From the NCBI GenBank assembly GCA_007136585.1, contig SLGR01000199.1, positions 1 to 17,013 of the forward strand: a stretch of 17,013 bases of DNA, given 5' to 3'. The position numbers and the translations under genes are program-made. The notes beneath the pieces are model-generated. The model was not told the origin of the DNA. It searched no databases and saw only the letters and a program-made list of their open reading frames with translations. How positions within the stretch are numbered: the first letter of the stretch is position 1; each line of letters opens with the position of its first letter. The stretch comes from Candidatus Sumerlaeota bacterium. GTDB lineage: Bacteria > CG03 > SLGR01. Positions 15,495 to 17,013 of the stretch are shown here, piece by piece.

Positions 15495-16900
15495 TCCCTG
15501 TAGCTTTCAAGCTTTGAGAGCCAGTAATTATCATCGTACCACTGGCTGTCAAGTTCTTCCACGGTCTTGCCCTGCTGCTCAACCCAGGTGAAGTACTTAA
15601 GGTTATGCATACGCTTCCTGTCATAGTAGGAAGTCTCAAGCATATGATCCGCCGAGATACCGCGGAGGTACCTTTCAAAATCAGCTGCCGCGTTATTTGA
15701 AGTGTACTGGCCCCTTGCGGAAGTAAGTTCACTGAGCCTTGAGCCGTACATCTCCATTGAATCAGTGCATACTGAAAGAATAACGTCACTGTTTTTCAGT
15801 TCATAGTATTTCGCTGTCTTTATGCACGCGGAGAGGTTGGCTATAGAGGATATGCCCATCATATCCAGCGCCGATACAGTCTCTCCGGGGACCCCGGCCT
15901 CTTTAAGGAACCGTCTCCCCGCTTCCTCGTTGAAGAGACGCATAAGTGATATGGATGATTCGTCATCAATATCTATCACCAGATCTGTGTTTTTAAGGTT
16001 ATGAACCCAGGGAACGTGCTTATCGCCTATACCCTCTATCCTGTGGGCCCCGTACCCGTTTAAAAGCAGGGTCGGGCACTGCAGGGCTTCGCATGCCGCC
16101 ACTTTTACCAGCGGGAACTTTGTCTTAAGGTAATCCCCCGCGGCAAGAGTTCCGGCCGAACCCTGGGTGACGCAGAAGGCTGCCAGGCGCTGGCCGGTTT
16201 CCTTATTTTGGGTAAAAAGCTCCTCCAGCGCGGAACCCGTTACGGCGAAATGCCACATGGGGTTTGCCATCTCGTCAAACTGGTTGAGGATGACCACATC
16301 GTCGCCTCTTTCTTTTTTCAGTTCGTGGCATTTATCAAAGATTTCCTTTACGTTTGATTCGCTTCCTTTCGTGGCAAAAACCTCCGCCCCTATATCCTCA
16401 AGCCAACTGAACCTTTCCCGGGACATTTCTTCCGGGAGTATGGCTATGGACCGGCAGCCCAGAAGGTGGGAGTCGTATGCTCCGCCCCGGCAGTAGTTTC
16501 CGGTTGAGGGCCATACCGCTTTCTGTCTTGTCGGGTCAAACTCGCCGGTGAGAAGACGGGTGACCAGGGGTCCGAAAGTGGCCCCGACTTTATGCGAGCC
16601 TGTGGGAAAAAATTTTCCAACAAGCATAAGTATACGGGCTTCAACCCCTGAGAGCTCGGGGGGTATTTCAATAAAGTTTACATTCCCGAACCCTCCCCCT
16701 TTTTCCCGAGGCTCGTTTTTCCAGGTTATCCGGAAAAGGTTCCTGGGGTTAAGGTCCCATAGCCCTATCTCTTTCAGTTCCTCCTTTATCCCGGGAGGGA
16801 TCTCCTCAGGGTGCTGCATCTGGCGGAATGTTGGGATGATTATGTTTCTCTGGCGGCATCTTTCAAGAGTATTTTCAATTATCCGGTTTTTTTCAGACAT
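15434..16900 (-). CDS. fold-type II PLP-dependent enzyme (TrpB/cysteine synthase superfamily), function unknown
   Basis: Pyridoxal phosphate enzyme related to tryptophan synthase beta and cysteine synthase, but at 488 residues far longer than a cysteine synthase. Lys104 in FFPTGSHKVGATFG is the expected Schiff-base lysine. PSTGNYCRGGAYDSHLLGC (131-149) matches the substrate-binding loop. TQGSAGTLAAG (245-255) is the phosphate-binding glycine loop. GIGDKHVPW (290-298) resembles the segment seen in cysteine synthases. The C-terminal ~150 residues (from about 340) are outside the core and unrecognised. ATG at 16900 follows AAAGGAG at 16906-16912 on this strand, and a promoter lies just beyond. 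It shares a transcript with the MFS gene. A lyase or beta-replacement reaction on an amino acid is likely; the substrate is unknown. Confidence 0.85.
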   Translation of the reverse strand: MSEKNRIIENTLERCRQRNIIIPTFRQMQHPEEIPPGIKEELKEIGLWDLNPRNLFRITWKNEPREKGGGFGNVNFIEIPPELSGVEARILMLVGKFFPTGSHKVGATFGPLVTRLLTGEFDPTRQKAVWPSTGNYCRGGAYDSHLLGCRSIAILPEEMSRERFSWLEDIGAEVFATKGSESNVKEIFDKCHELKKERGDDVVILNQFDEMANPMWHFAVTGSALEELFTQNKETGQRLAAFCVTQGSAGTLAAGDYLKTKFPLVKVAACEALQCPTLLLNGYGAHRIEGIGDKHVPWVHNLKNTDLVIDIDDESSISLMRLFNEEAGRRFLKEAGVPGETVSALDMMGISSIANLSACIKTAKYYELKNSDVILSVCTDSMEMYGSRLSELTSARGQYTSNNAAADFERYLRGISADHMLETSYYDRKRMHNLKYFTWVEQQGKTVEELDSQWYDDNYWLSKLESYREWDEKIKEFNRRTGLIEKYL

Positions 16901-16927
16901 GGCTGCTCCTTTCGTCTAATACCAGAA

Positions 16928-16955
16928 ATTATAGCACTTAAGGGGGGTTTTGCAA
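16928..16955 (-). promoter_or_regulatory. promoter of the PLP-enzyme/MFS operon
   Basis: Read on the minus strand, TTGCAA (16955-16950) and a perfect TATAAT (16933-16928) are separated by 16 bp. Transcription would begin near 16921, giving a short leader of about 20 bases with AAAGGAG and then the ATG. No operator-like repeat is obvious. Confidence 0.65.
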
Positions 16956-17013
16956 ATTTTAGGTATTTTCGTCGAAGCAAGAAAAACTTTGTGGTATCAA
17001 ACCGGCACACCCC

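Overview
The window (17,013 bp) is an ordinary, densely packed bacterial chromosome segment with 15 protein-coding genes. The first 13 lie on the + strand (102-14301). The last two lie on the - strand (14313-16900) and converge on them. I found no rRNA, tRNA, CRISPR array, insertion sequence, phage gene or clear intrinsic terminator. The longest gene-free stretch is about 230 bp (7834-8063).

The organism is most likely a diderm (outer-membrane) bacterium. Evidence is an ExbB-ExbD-TonB energy-transducing set, two exported PPIC/SurA-type chaperones, and a SurA - PdxA - RsmA gene order that resembles the surA-pdxA-rsmA order of proteobacteria. Codon use is even across the window and favours ATA (Ile), AGG (Arg) and GGG (Gly), so nothing looks recently acquired. 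The archaeal-type phosphoglycerate mutase and the eukaryote-like UDPGP-family enzyme point away from a standard enterobacterium and towards a deeper-branching or uncultured lineage. The phylum cannot be named from this sequence alone.

Layout. (1) 102-4715: a tight operon with overlapping or nearly abutting genes: exbB, exbD, tonB, an inositol-monophosphatase-family phosphatase, trxB and apgM. (2) 4864-7833: after a leader with a promoter-like box and a strong inverted repeat come a PPIC lipoprotein, a SurA-like periplasmic chaperone, and a UTP-sugar-1-phosphate uridylyltransferase. The last appears to start at a CTG codon overlapping the surA stop. (3) 8064-9720: pdxA, behind a highly structured leader, then rsmA. 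(4) 9805-14301: a phosphohexomutase with its own promoter and a palindrome, gdhA with its own promoter, eno, and an ftsB-like gene overlapping eno by 4 bp. (5) 14313-16900, - strand: a TrpB-like fold-type II PLP enzyme with a clear promoter at the right edge, followed by an overlapping MFS transporter gene.

Functional links. The phosphohexomutase can make glucose-1-phosphate, the substrate of the UDPGP-family enzyme, so together they could supply UDP-glucose for envelope glycans. ApgM and enolase catalyse consecutive steps (3PG to 2PG to PEP). PdxA makes a PLP precursor, and the window also encodes a PLP enzyme. ExbBD-TonB, SurA, the PPIC lipoprotein and FtsB all serve the envelope or division.

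I see no obvious new defence or mobile system. The points most worth checking are the CTG start and recurring CTGA gene junctions, the structured pdxA leader, and the uncharacterised PLP-enzyme/MFS-transporter pair.
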